From: Jackrogersella multiformis
Lineage: Eukaryota; Ascomycota; Sordariomycetes; Xylariales; Hypoxylaceae
Assembly (NCBI GenBank): GCA_902806575.1
Contig: CADCXD010000001.1
Span: 3,720,001 to 3,784,000, forward strand
Length of the DNA stretch: 64,000 bases
Direction: 5' to 3'
Shown here: positions 23,410 through 33,730 of the stretch, one piece after another
How the letters are laid out: the number at the start of each line of letters is the position of its first letter
How positions within the stretch are numbered: position 1 is the first letter of the stretch
Position numbers and translations under genes: made by a program
Notes under the pieces: model-generated
Told to the model about the DNA's origin: nothing
Database searches by the model: none
The model's input: the letters and a program-made list of their open reading frames with translations, nothing else

Positions 23410-26400
23410 ATGTCTGCCCTCAATGCTGCCACGGTATCGAATAAAACTACTATCAGGCGAAAGAGGAAGAGACAAAACGTCGAAGGCGACGAAGGGGGTG
23501 GTACCCCAGAAGATTCAGAAGGCACTTTAGAAGGACAAAAAATTGCAAAAACTGGAAATATTGAGGCATCCCAGCGCCAGAAAAAGAAGAACCCGGAAGT
23601 TGAGTGTCAGATCGAATGGCCGCAAGCATTTAAGGAATTAGCCAAGACTCACAGCGCTCTGAACTTGGTCTTTACTTTCTGCTCCACACGCAAGCACCTG
23701 GCGACAACTTTCGATACCATCCAGTCTGCAGTTGAGTCAAATACAAAGCACAAACTAACCGTTGAGGATATCGCTGCTATCGTGGCGCTCCGGCCACAGG
23801 GTATCAACTTCACCTACGTGGATGAAGTGATGTTGCAGACCGATATCAAGGGGGCTGAAAGAGACACGACGTTCAAGTCCAGTAGATCGAGGGATATCAC
23901 AGTCTCAGGTCCTGCTCCAGATGCCTCCGTTGGTGGTTTTACTGGATTGGATGAGCTCGGTAGCCATCATCCTGATGACTTGCCACCTAGCGATAAAGAG
24001 GTCTTATACTTCGAGTTCGTCGACGGCGACCTTAAAAGACAGGTCCAGAACAAGAAGACTGGGGAGCCTAGCAATCCTAACAGGAAACTTCGAGATGAGG
24101 ATTTGAAAATGCCCGTTTACAGTCAGAAGCAACTGACTACGTTGATTGAGAAGCGTAACCAAAAATTCACTAACGCCGTGAGCTCCTTTATAAACCGCTG
24201 CGTAGAGGAAAGTCTAGACCCCGAAGTGATGCTTCGCCAAGAAGCTGAAGCATACATGCCGGTTCCTTCTGAATCCGGAACCAATACTCCTAAGCCTGAA
24301 CCCAGTACCATACCGAAGTCAATACCCGAGGAGAGGAAAAGTATCCCTGAAATTATTCAGGAACTCAAAGACAGTTCATGGTATATTGACCAGATTGTAC
24401 CGGACGGACATCGTGTGTTTGAAGCGCAGGAACCTGTTTTCGGCGAGCTTGATTTTCTATTGAGTCAGGATATGGTGAATGCGTTGTATAATGCAAAAGG
24501 GATCACCCAGTTCTATGCTCACCAAGCTGAAGCAATCAACAATCTCCATGCAGATCGCCATGTTGTAGTTTCGACCTCTACAAGCTCGGGCAAATCTCTT
24601 ATTTACCAATTACCTGTTTTACATGCCTTGGAGCAAGATCCTAATTCCCGAGCGATATATATTTTCCCAACTAAGGCCTTAGCCCAGGATCAGAAAAAGA
24701 GCTTGAAGGACATGCTCCCCTACTTCACTGGGCTGGAACACGTTCTTGTTGAAACATTCGACGGAGATACTCCCATGCGTGATAGAAATCAAATTCGCGA
24801 TGAGGCTCGGATCATATTTACAAATCCCGATATGCTTCATCTTACCATTCTCCCTCAAGAAGATAGATGGCGGACCTTTCTCAAAGACTTGCGCTACGTT
24901 GTCGGTATGCAGACCCCTGTTTAAACAAACTGACTCAATAGCTAAATTATTTTCTAGTTGACGAATTGCACTATTATAACGGTCTGATGGGGTCTCATGT
25001 AGCATTTATCATGAGACGGCTTCGACGCATATGTGCCGCTGTCGGTAATCGAAGAGTCAAGTTTATATCGTGCTCCGCTACTGTGGCAAACCCGCGAGAG
25101 CATTTCAAGGCAATTTTCGGGATCGACGATGTGCATCTAGTAGATTTCGACGGATCTCCGTCTGGACGAAAAGAGTTTCTGTGCTGGAACACGCCTTATA
25201 AGGATCCAGGAGACGTAACAAGCGGCCGCGGAAATGCTATTGCCGAATGTGCTCGTTTATTCTGCCAACTAATACTTCGCGGCGTTCGCGTAATAGCATT
25301 CTGTCGTGTGCGGAAGCAATGCGAAGAGCTTGTGACGGCGTCCAAATGCGAATTAGAATCACTGGGCCGTCCAGAATGCATGGCTCGTGTTATGGGTTAC
25401 CGAGGCGGATATACGGCGCAGGACCGTCGGAGAATCGAGAGTGAAATGTTCGAGGGCAAGCTCATAGGCATCGTTGCGACTACTGCCTTGGAATTAGGTG
25501 TTGATATCGGCACCCTCGACTGCGTCATCACTCTGGGGTTCCCGTACACCATTTCAAATCTAAGGCAACAGAGTGGAAGGGCTGGCAGAAGAAATAAAGA
25601 CTCGCTGTCCGTGCTCGTTGGGGATTGCTTCCCGACCGATCAGCACTATATGCAAAACCCCGACGAGCTTTTCACCAAACCCAACTGTGAGCTTCAGGTC
25701 GATTTGGATAATATGCTTGTATTGGAAGGTCATATCCAATGTGCGGCGTATGAGATGCCGATCAAGCCCGTCGAGGATGCCACCTACTTTGGCAGGGATC
25801 TTGCAAAGATCGCAGAAGAACGCTTGATCAAAGATGACCTCGGATACTACCATTGCCATGGCAGGTTTAGACCGATGCCATCTAAATTTGTTGCGATCAG
25901 AGACACGGAAGATGAGCACTTTGCAATTGTTGATATATCACATGGGAGAAACGTAATCCTCGAGGAATTGGAAGCATCCAGAGCGTTTTTCACCATCTAC
26001 GACGGTGCGATCTTCTTACACCAGGGTAATTCATATTTAGTACGCGACTTCCTACCTGAAAGAAAGATCGCGAAAGTAGAGAAGGTTACGGTGGAATGGA
26101 CAACGCAACAACGAGACTTCACCGATGTCGACCCCGTAGAGACAGAGGCCATACGTAATATTCCCGGATCCCTCTCGCGTGCCTATCATGGCGCGATACA
26201 AATCACCCAGAACGTGTTCGGCTATTTCAAAGTCGACAGGAAGCGTCGCATCCTCGATGCCGTCCAGGTTGATAACCCCCCCATCATTCGGCACAGCAAA
26301 GGCATGTGGCTCGATGTTCCGAAGCTAGCCCTCGATATCCTCGTCGACCGCCATCTCCACGTAGCCGGTGCTATACATGCCGCCGAACACGCCATCATGA

Positions 26401-26849
26401 GTCTGATGCCCAACTTCGTCATTAGCATGCCCGGCGACGTACGAACGGAGTGCAAGTCCGGGCTGAAAGAATTCGCCCGGAAAGAAACCTCGAGAAAGCG
26501 TCCAGCTCGGCTGACATTCTACGACGCGAAGGGCGGCGCGAACGGGTCCGGCATCAGCACGAAGGCGTTCGAGTTTATCGACTTGCTCCTCGTCCAGGCC
26601 CTAGACCGAGTTCAGCGCTGCCACTGCCAGACAGGATGTCCGGAGTGCGTCTGCTCGGAGTTCTGCAAGGAGGCCAACGAGGTGATGAGCAAGGCCGGAA
26701 GCGAGGTCATTATCAAGGCCTTGTTGAATATGGAAATCGACGTCGATGCCCTCCCCATGGGACCCGAGGATACGAGTCCAGCTGGGATTGAGACGGTGGT
26801 CTTGGCGAAGCTGGTGCCTTTGCGAGGTCGAGATCAACTTGGAGGATGA
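23410..26849 (+). CDS. hrq1: ATP-dependent DNA helicase HRQ1 (RecQ4-related)
   Basis: 3'-5' DNA helicase linked in yeasts to crosslink repair and genome stability. Exons 23410-24904 and 24958-26849 give 1128 aa. A basic, disordered N-terminus is followed by the family-typical region around LNLVFTFCSTRKHLATTF. The SF2 core has Walker A TSTSSGKS (residues about 389-396), a DELH box formed exactly across the intron (about 500-503), SCSAT (about 536-540) and QQSGRAGRR (702-710). The C-terminal DUF1998-type module carries a zinc-binding cysteine cluster, CHCQTGCPECVCSEFC (about 1053-1068). Met at 23410 is chosen over an in-frame Met at 23359: it has an AAA context and the extra 17 residues look like leader sequence. 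The length is normal for fungal HRQ1. No truncation is seen. Confidence 0.95.
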
Positions 26850-27591
26850 AGAGGGAAAATGAGTTGGAAGATATACCTAACCCCTTTCAGCCCCCTTTTG
26901 GACGAGGCGACCGTTTATGCCTCCATACATACCTACCAAGGTAGGTATGGATACGAACATTTCTCCTCAGTCAGAATCAGAATCAGCCCAATGTAAGATC
27001 ATGTCTCGCTCATCAACTCGGCTGCTGTAGGATAATATTCTATATTAATATGCTAATGAGAGCAAGACCAAAGCCAAACTAACAAATGAATCAGAACATA
27101 ACACGAGCAGAAGGCCGTATAGCCATTCGAACCGTCTTTTCGCCTTGGGTGCCTTATGTAACGAAGCACATCGATAGAAACCAGGCCAGCGAATCGTTTG
27201 CGCCTCCCATTGTACCAACTCTGGGTATACCTCGTGAAACCCAGTATTGCTATTTCATATCATCTCCGATATGAAAGCTTATACATCATTTTCTACCCCC
27301 AGTTACACGAGAGTAGGACCTCATATCACATTCACAAGTGCTCCTAAATACTGAATCTTTACTCAATATAACAAAGATTTCATATAGTCTAGTCAATAAT
27401 ATAATGCCCCAATCTGTTCAAATCCAATAAACGCCCATCCTTCCTCTTTTAAGCCCTATAATGCAACCCATTGACGCCAACTAACCAGCCAATATATGCA
27501 AGTCAATACGCCTCCGAGTCGTATTTACAACCCACCATGGAAATTACCCAAGGTATGATACATGATTCGAACAAGCACGCCATTAAGACGA
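26850..27591. other. Intergenic between converging genes
   Basis: HRQ1 and the cupredoxin gene converge here, so this holds two 3' flanks. It is AT-rich with A/T runs at 27,340-27,420 suited to polyadenylation. A CCTACC/GGTAGG inverted pair is at about 26,932-26,946. No gene is seen. Confidence 0.55.
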
Positions 27592-29733
27592 TCACCACTG
27601 CTGCGTGGTCCAGATCATCTCCGGCCCGGCTACGGTCGCCGTCCCGATGTCCCGAACCTTGAGGTTCTTGGACGTGGTAAGGACGGCCCACACGTGTCCG
27701 GACAGGCTCGTCGGCACCGGCGTGGTCCCGTCCGCCGCCACCGCCGTGTACTGCACGCCGCCCCACGCCCCGATCCACGCTACCCAGTAGTTGTCAGAGC
27801 TCTTGCTAGAGCTCTTGCTAGAGCTTTTGCTCGGGACCTGGACCTTGATGCTGACCAGACGACCATTCGGCCCCACGGACTTGTCCGTGACCGTGAGCGT
27901 CGGATGCACCCTGCCGAACGCTATGCTGTCGTCACCGCAGCTGTCCGCCACCACGTACTTGTTCGCGATGTAGGAGTACGCCAGCTTGAAGGGAATGAGG
28001 GCCTCGCGCGGCGCCGTCGCCGCCACGTGGCCCTGCATCATGTTGACGACGGCGGCCATGCGGGCCTCGGCGCCGAGCGCGGTCGCCAGCGCCGGCACGA
28101 TCCACCAGTCGTTCTGCGCGGTCAGCTCCATGACGTCGATCTTGGCGCCGATCGACAGCGTCAGGATCGTCTGCACGTCCTGCAGCCACTCGTCGACGGA
28201 CGCCGCCGACACGTTGTACTTGCATGCGGCCGGCACCTGCTTCCCGAAGTGCTGCAGCGAGTCGCTGTACGTGCGCCGCTGGATCAGCGCCTGCGCCGCC
28301 AGCGAGCCCAGCGTCCGCGTGATCGACTCCGGGTACACGCCCGCCCAGGCGCCGCCCTCGCTCAGCCGCGCGTGCCCCTCGAAGAGGAAGGCGACGAGCG
28401 AGTTGCTGACGTACTGCAGCAACTGCAGGAGATCGGTCGCGTCGTCGCTGAGCTCGGTCGCCCAGCCGTACGCCGCGGGCTGGTTGCCGCCGGCCATGGC
28501 GCCGATGTACGGCGAGTAGCTGCCGCGGAGGTCCGGGATCATGGCGACGAGCGAGGGGTCGAGCCCGGTCGCGTTGAGCACGTTGCCCACCACCTCGGGC
28601 ACGATGGTGCCGTTGACCTTGAGCGTGCCGACGAGCGGCGTGCCGGCCGGGATCGTGCTCTGCGGCGCCTTAACGGCCAGCGCCGCGAAGGCGTCGAAGG
28701 TCTTGTCGCCTTCGGCCGGGGCGTTGACCGACCCGACCATGCCGGCCTGGCAGTGCGTCTTCGCCGTCTGCGCGCAGTAGAACCAGATCGGCTTGTCGTC
28801 CGCGACCGCGACCTCGAAGGTCACGCCCGACGCGGACTGCTGCGTGGGGAAGAACGGCGCCGCGAAGCCGCCGCCGTCGAGGGGCTGGCAGGGCTTGTCG
28901 AAGGACGATTGCACGATGGAGTGGTTCTGCTGCGAATTAGCCAGGGAAACTTTTGTGGGTAGGTGGTTCAGCGTACGGCTGGGTTATACTCGAACTCGAG
29001 CACGGTTCCGACTAGCTCGGTCACGTTGTTCGGGTTGAAGACCAAGTTGCCGTTGAACCCGACGTCGATGTGGAGTTTTCGCAATCCACCGGCAGGTAGG
29101 GTTCCCACCGCCGGAGTGCTGGGCGTGGCGGCCTTTAGAGCCTTGGCTTTGTAGGCGTCGAAGGTATTCCCTGTGTATGGTCTGATGTATTGTTAGCGAG
29201 AAGCTGATAAGACATGTATGTCTATATGGCGTGTAACTAACGCATTGATAGAGTGCACCATCCCGCTTTGGCAATGGTTCCCATTTGTTTGAGGGCTGAG
29301 AACTTGGTTAGTGGTGATTCTTCAGGTACCGAATTCAACCATCCATCCTCTGGAGAGCTTACCAGTAGAACCATAATGGTTTGGTATCATTGACTGTGAT
29401 AGTGAAGGTCGTCGGGGCTTCTACGTCAGGAGAGGCGTTGGGAGTGAACCCCGAGAAGATGCCGTTATCTTGTAACTGGCAGGGGTTGCCAAAAGAAGAC
29501 TGCGCAACGGCATGGTTCTGATGTCCTATGTTAGCTCAGTTCCGCGGCAGGGCTATCAAGCTGTATATGCGTACCTTTGCGAAGAATCGATACGTGACTG
29601 TGTCGCCGGGTTGCGCTGCCAACGTCTCGGGATTGAACTTCAGTTGACCTCCCTTGCCAACTGTGACATCGTAATGAGCAGCATTTGCGAGAGTTGCGAA
29701 GGCTGCTAGGCCAACCGCAATGTTAGATAACAT
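27592..29733 (-). CDS. Secreted double-cupredoxin protein with degenerate ferritin-like (Rds1-type) domain
   Basis: Predicted extracellular or wall protein. Exons in transcription order: 29575-29733, 29363-29517, 29242-29295, 28977-29181, 27592-28929; 636 aa, phases close. Residues 1-19 form a signal peptide with cleavage near ANA. Cupredoxin 1 has His in NHAVAQSSF, then WFYC and NHCQSGM. Cupredoxin 2 repeats this with NHSIVQSSF, WFYC (Cys about 243) and THCQAGM (His about 250, Met about 255). Both therefore have full His-Cys-His-Met type-1 copper ligand sets. Residues ~355-522 align by pattern with Ferritin_2/Rds1-like stress proteins (LLQYVSNSLVAFLFEG, VPAACKYNV, LGAEARMAAVV), but the usual Glu and His ligands are absent. 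A Ser-Lys linker (SKSSSKSSSKSS) and a C-terminal beta-rich segment ending near TVAGPEMIW follow. The last exon is much more GC-rich than the first four. Redox or stress roles are inference. Confidence 0.82.
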
Positions 29734-30778
29734 CTTTTCGGTAGATTAGAAGATGGCTTGATGGGAGTAGACTCTGTGGTGAGTGATGAGTGGTGAGTGA
29801 TTTACAAGAGTCCAAAGGGAGTGTAGATGTGTATTTATTAAGTCCCAAGGCGACGGTAAGATTGAGTCCCTTCTGCATATTATATCGCACCAAAACCAAT
29901 ATGCCTGGATATCTGCTGGCATCATGAGGATCCTGGATTGTATACTAGGCTCGTAAATGGTGTAAGTTGATTGGACACAACCGTTATGTGAGGTATTCTA
30001 TTTCTGGATACTATAGCTGTCGACCCCTGTAGGGATTCCGGCCGCCTGAGCTCCGCCCTACGGGCGAGCGCCAGCACATGGCCAAGCAGTACCGGATGAA
30101 ATTGGGCCGTTGGACAGCCACTCGGCGCCGGTAAATAATATCCAGAGTCCAGACCATGCCCTCCCTATATCTGTGGTTGTATACTCGAAGCGCGGGGGGG
30201 CGAGGCGTGTTTGTTATCGGTTGGACTGCTTCCGTATGGCTGCGCCACTCCTGCTGCCAGCTCATTTTAGCACGGAACGCAAGACTTCCATATGTAACGT
30301 CAGCAAAGTCATATTGACGATATTAAGTGAGGACTATTGATTGGCGAGCTGTCAAATCCGGATCTAAGATGATCATATTATTCATGGTCTTGGTAAAAGA
30401 CTGATGGCAGGATTGCTTCAGGGTACCCGACATCCCAGGACCTAATAGGCGCTTAGTCCGCTTAGGGTATTCGTGCAGTTAGCCCAAGCCGCCTGGATGT
30501 AACCCCATCCGTCGAGAAAATAGATACCTGCATGGAGTTATAGCGAACCGACCAATAATTACCCCTGTCTGCTGCTATGTGCGTTGGACTCGAAACAGGT
30601 TATGGAGAGCCCTATCAGAGGGTGAGTGACTGTTGGTAACTCTTTATTACTTCAACGATATCTTCAAGTTGGTAAATTTATGGCGACTTACATGACAAAT
30701 TCATTCTTCTGTCTAAAGAGCGTATAATTCTCACATTTTGCTTAACTATCGGCATAGCTATAACTAAATTTTTACATC
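29734..30778. other. Intergenic, divergent promoters; possible GC-rich relic
   Basis: Shared upstream region of the cupredoxin gene (leftward) and the SUR7-like gene (rightward). No gene is supported. A GC-rich patch at about 30,021-30,085 inside AT-rich DNA includes the hairpin CGCCC-TAC-GGGCG at 30054-30066. Its origin is unclear; a small transposon relic is possible. Confidence 0.5.
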
Positions 30779-31962
30779 ATGTCGGCGCGAAAGCCCTCTC
30801 CGGCTTATGGGATCTTGGCGCTTTTGCTTTCAATTGTCTCACTTATTTGCATTTTCATAATCATCTTTTCGGGAGTAGGCGGGCACGTATTGGCTGATTA
30901 TTTAACGGTATGACTAATATATTACCTACACCATGAAAGTCTACACTCGCTGACTTGTTTTAGATCGATACGACAGAGCTCGATGTTCCATCAAAACTCT
31001 CCACCTCTCAATTCTTGAGCGACTTATCGATCTTAGGGGGTCAGGACTTGGTTGGCTCGGATGTAAATGCCAAAACCTTAGGGCTTTCGCGTACATACAG
31101 CGTTAACCTTCTGACTGTCTGCTCCGAGAGCGACGACGACGACGACGATAACAAGGGCTCAGTTACGTGCAGCGCGCCGAAGGCTGGGTTCAGATTTAAT
31201 CCTAGTTCGGATCTTCATCTGGACGGCCTTCCGATCCAAGGGACGTTTTCCTCGGCCTATTCCGATGAGCTTCAGACCTACGGAAAAGTCTCGGCTTTCC
31301 TCAGCGCTGGATACATTACCGGGGCCTTCTTCATGGGCATGACGTGCGTCTTCATAATCGCATCGCGATGCTTCCCTAGAGCCATCCTTGCCAGTCTAGT
31401 TTTCTCGGGACTGGCTTTCGTCCACCTTCTCGCCTCGGCCATTGCTTCGGTTGTGATGTCCCGTAAGTTGGAAACCACATTCAATGACGCTTTACGAGAG
31501 GCGGGAGTCGAGGTTCAGACAAGTTCCAAGATGATCGGCCTTGGATTTGGAGCCGCCGCCGTAACGTTCTTAGCATTTCTCGTCATGCTGCCATTGTCAA
31601 AGGCGTCGCGAAATCAAGGACAACAAGGTGGTTTCTCAAACAAAAATCTATCTGCGCCTGAATCAGGGTCAAAATTTGGTTTCCTGGCCCGAGCAACCCC
31701 ATGGAACCACCAATACATGCAAGTCGAAAAGCAGAAGCCAATCCTACACACTCGCGGCGATTCCCCCGATAATGAAAGTCGAGGCCTCATCGAGACCGTC
31801 GAGGATGACTTCTCACATGAGCCCCCTAGTGATTTCGCCGCGGAGCCGAAGCAGACGAGGCGCGATGGCCATAGTCGAAACCCGAGCGCCGCCTATGATA
31901 CTGAAGTCAGGACTGCGTACGACCCTCAACTTATTAAAGCCTATGATCCGACTAGGCATTAG
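30779..31962 (+). CDS. SUR7/PalI family membrane protein
   Basis: Probable plasma-membrane four-TM protein of the SUR7/PalI (Rim9-like) group, known for eisosome organisation or ambient-pH sensing. Exons 30779-30907 and 30964-31962 give 375 aa. TM1 lies at about residues 10-32 (leucine/isoleucine-rich, directly after MSARKPSPAYG). A long extracellular loop follows, with a poly-Asp patch and two cysteines (TVCSES, VTCSAPK). TM2-TM4 lie at about 140-250, including an FLSAGYITGAFFMGMTCVF segment. The cytoplasmic tail is hydrophilic, ending with short Tyr-Asp repeats (AYDTEV, AYDPQL, AYDPTRH). The family is inferred from topology and loop pattern; which subgroup applies cannot be settled by eye. 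Confidence 0.75.
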
Positions 31963-32624
31963 TTACCTGAACAAGTTGATTTGCCTATCTACCTAGGTAG
32001 TATTGAAGGAGGGGAGGCAAAAAGGAGAGTTTTCGGGGCAACAGGACAGGCTGGAGTAAGGTTACCTTGTATCATACATGGTGTTTTGGTGTTTTGGTTA
32101 ATACCTAGGTTAGATCATTAGTTACCCTTGGAATAGCTCACATGCTAGATGCATAAATTTTGAGTAAATGATCGAGGTAGAATTATCTGGCTAGTGATTT
32201 CTAATATTTGACGATTGTAGTAGTATCCTTCGTAGACTATGTTGTTAAGAGGCGACGAATATGCTAATAGAAATGCATTAACAACTAAAATAAATAAATT
32301 CAAGAACACACGGTCAGACACTTGATGAGGGTTGCAAGGAGGGGGAAGATATACGTCTTCCACAAGCGCCTACCTATATCACATAGACCCCATCACTTAG
32401 TCACTACGATTGCAGTTACGAACATATCACAATCAAACAAGCCTTATGACAAGTGCAGTTTATTCATGAAACCAGGGCCTTTCTGAACTAATCCTTCTGC
32501 GCCTGCACTAACCCCTGGTGAGAATTCCTACCGAGTCGTCTCAAAGTCATCGCATGTCGAATACCACCAATCCCATCCTGTCCTTGCGTGAAGGCCCACG
32601 ATACCATCTGACGTCCCTTCAGCA
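31963..32624. other. Intergenic between converging genes
   Basis: Holds the 3' flanks of the SUR7-like gene and of the repeat-bearing protein gene. A perfect TACCTAGGTA lies at about 31,989, just after the SUR7-like stop codon. No gene is seen. Confidence 0.55.
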
Positions 32625-33730
32625 TCACGTGAAATATGACTCGACGATGCACTTGCAAACAAAGAGGCCGATCCCGGTGAAGTAGACTGTGGAGGCGATA
32701 GCCAGCAAGTGTGCGCGAGTAAATGGCCAGCGGGACTCGGTCTCGGGCTCAGGGAGCGATCCGTAGGCACGATCGCGCGCGCCGGGGCGCGAGCGCGGGA
32801 CGAGGAGACGCTGCTGCTCGAGATCCACGTTCGGGTGTGAGAACACTCCATGCTACTAGGTGTTAGCGCTTGCCGATTCTTAATCGGGTCCTAGGTAGGC
32901 AGGTAGGTACTTACAGATTCGTCGGTGTTGAGCGCGGGAGCACACGGCACGATTGGAGGGCCGCAATTGATCTGCACCGGACGGCGGACAATGATAGTGG
33001 CGCTGCTGCCGGCGCGGCTCGAGGGAGCCGCGGACGTTGCGGACGCACCGTCGGGACTGCTGCCAATGCTGGCCGCGTGGTCGTCAGTGGAGGAAGCGCG
33101 GCGAGCTAGATCTGGCGTGGCCATGCCCTCGGGGAAGGGGATGGAAAAAGCTCGGTTGTCGCTCGGGCTTGCGATGCGGAGAGGTCGACTGCCGCCCGAA
33201 ATGGTGCTGGAGCGGCCGCGGGGACCGCTGCTGCTGTCAAGGGTCAAAACGTCTTCGGCATAGGCTCCAGCAGGCCTGGAGGGGGTTACGGCGGAAGCCC
33301 AGTTGCCACAGGCGCGGCTCGCGGAGGTGTCCAGAGGTCGACTCATGAGCTCGGTCACGTTCTGAAGTCGTCGGAAAGTCGGGGTAGACACGCGATGACC
33401 CGAGGGAGTAATGAAGCGCTGGCTAACCGGGGTAGTCATGGAGTGGGTGGCTGGAGTTCCACTAAGAGGAGTGACAATGTGCTCGATGCCGGTGTCATTG
33501 CGAGGCGGGATGTCAATAGGTTGAGTAACGGCATTGTTATGAACTGGGGTGACAATAGGCATAGTGTTGGACTCGTCACGAGCTGGAGTCATAGTAAGCT
33601 GAGCGTTGGCATTGTAGCGAGCCGGAGTAACAGTGGACTGAGTGCCGGTGGTGCCACGGATTGGAGTGGCCGCCTCGTCGGCGATGGGGTGGGTTTCGGG
33701 AGAGTCCCAATCCATCGGCGAGGAGCTCAT
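32625..33730 (-). CDS. Hypothetical low-complexity protein with single C-terminal membrane segment
   Basis: Not recognised as a known family. Exons 32915-33730 and 32625-32852 in transcription order give 347 aa with phase 0. The N-terminus has six 13-residue Thr-Pro repeats (residues 22-99). A Ser/Pro/Arg/Ala-rich disordered region follows, and the last ~30 residues contain a hydrophobic helix (LLAIASTVYFTGIGLFVCKC) followed by IVESYFT. This suggests a protein anchored by its tail with the bulk facing the cytosol, although no targeting data exist. Met at 33730 is chosen because it fits MSSSPMDWDSPET; an in-frame Met at 33781 would add hydrophobic residues. The intron donor lies inside an ACCTACCT-type repeat. 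Confidence 0.7.
33434..33667 (-). repeat. Coding 39-nt (13-residue) minisatellite, six units
   Basis: Six consecutive 13-residue units begin with TP (one with IP): TPIRGTTGTQSTV, TPARYNANAQLTM, TPARDESNTMPIV, TPVHNNAVTQPID, IPPRNDTGIEHIV, TPLSGTPATHSMT. Spacing is exact and residues are diverged. A partial seventh unit (TPVSQ) follows. Confidence 0.85.

Noticed and set aside
27562..28962. 466-codon open frame on the plus strand
   Set aside because: It is antisense to the GC-rich last exon of the cupredoxin gene, is extremely rich in Arg, Val, Gly and His, and has no domain. It is a composition artefact.
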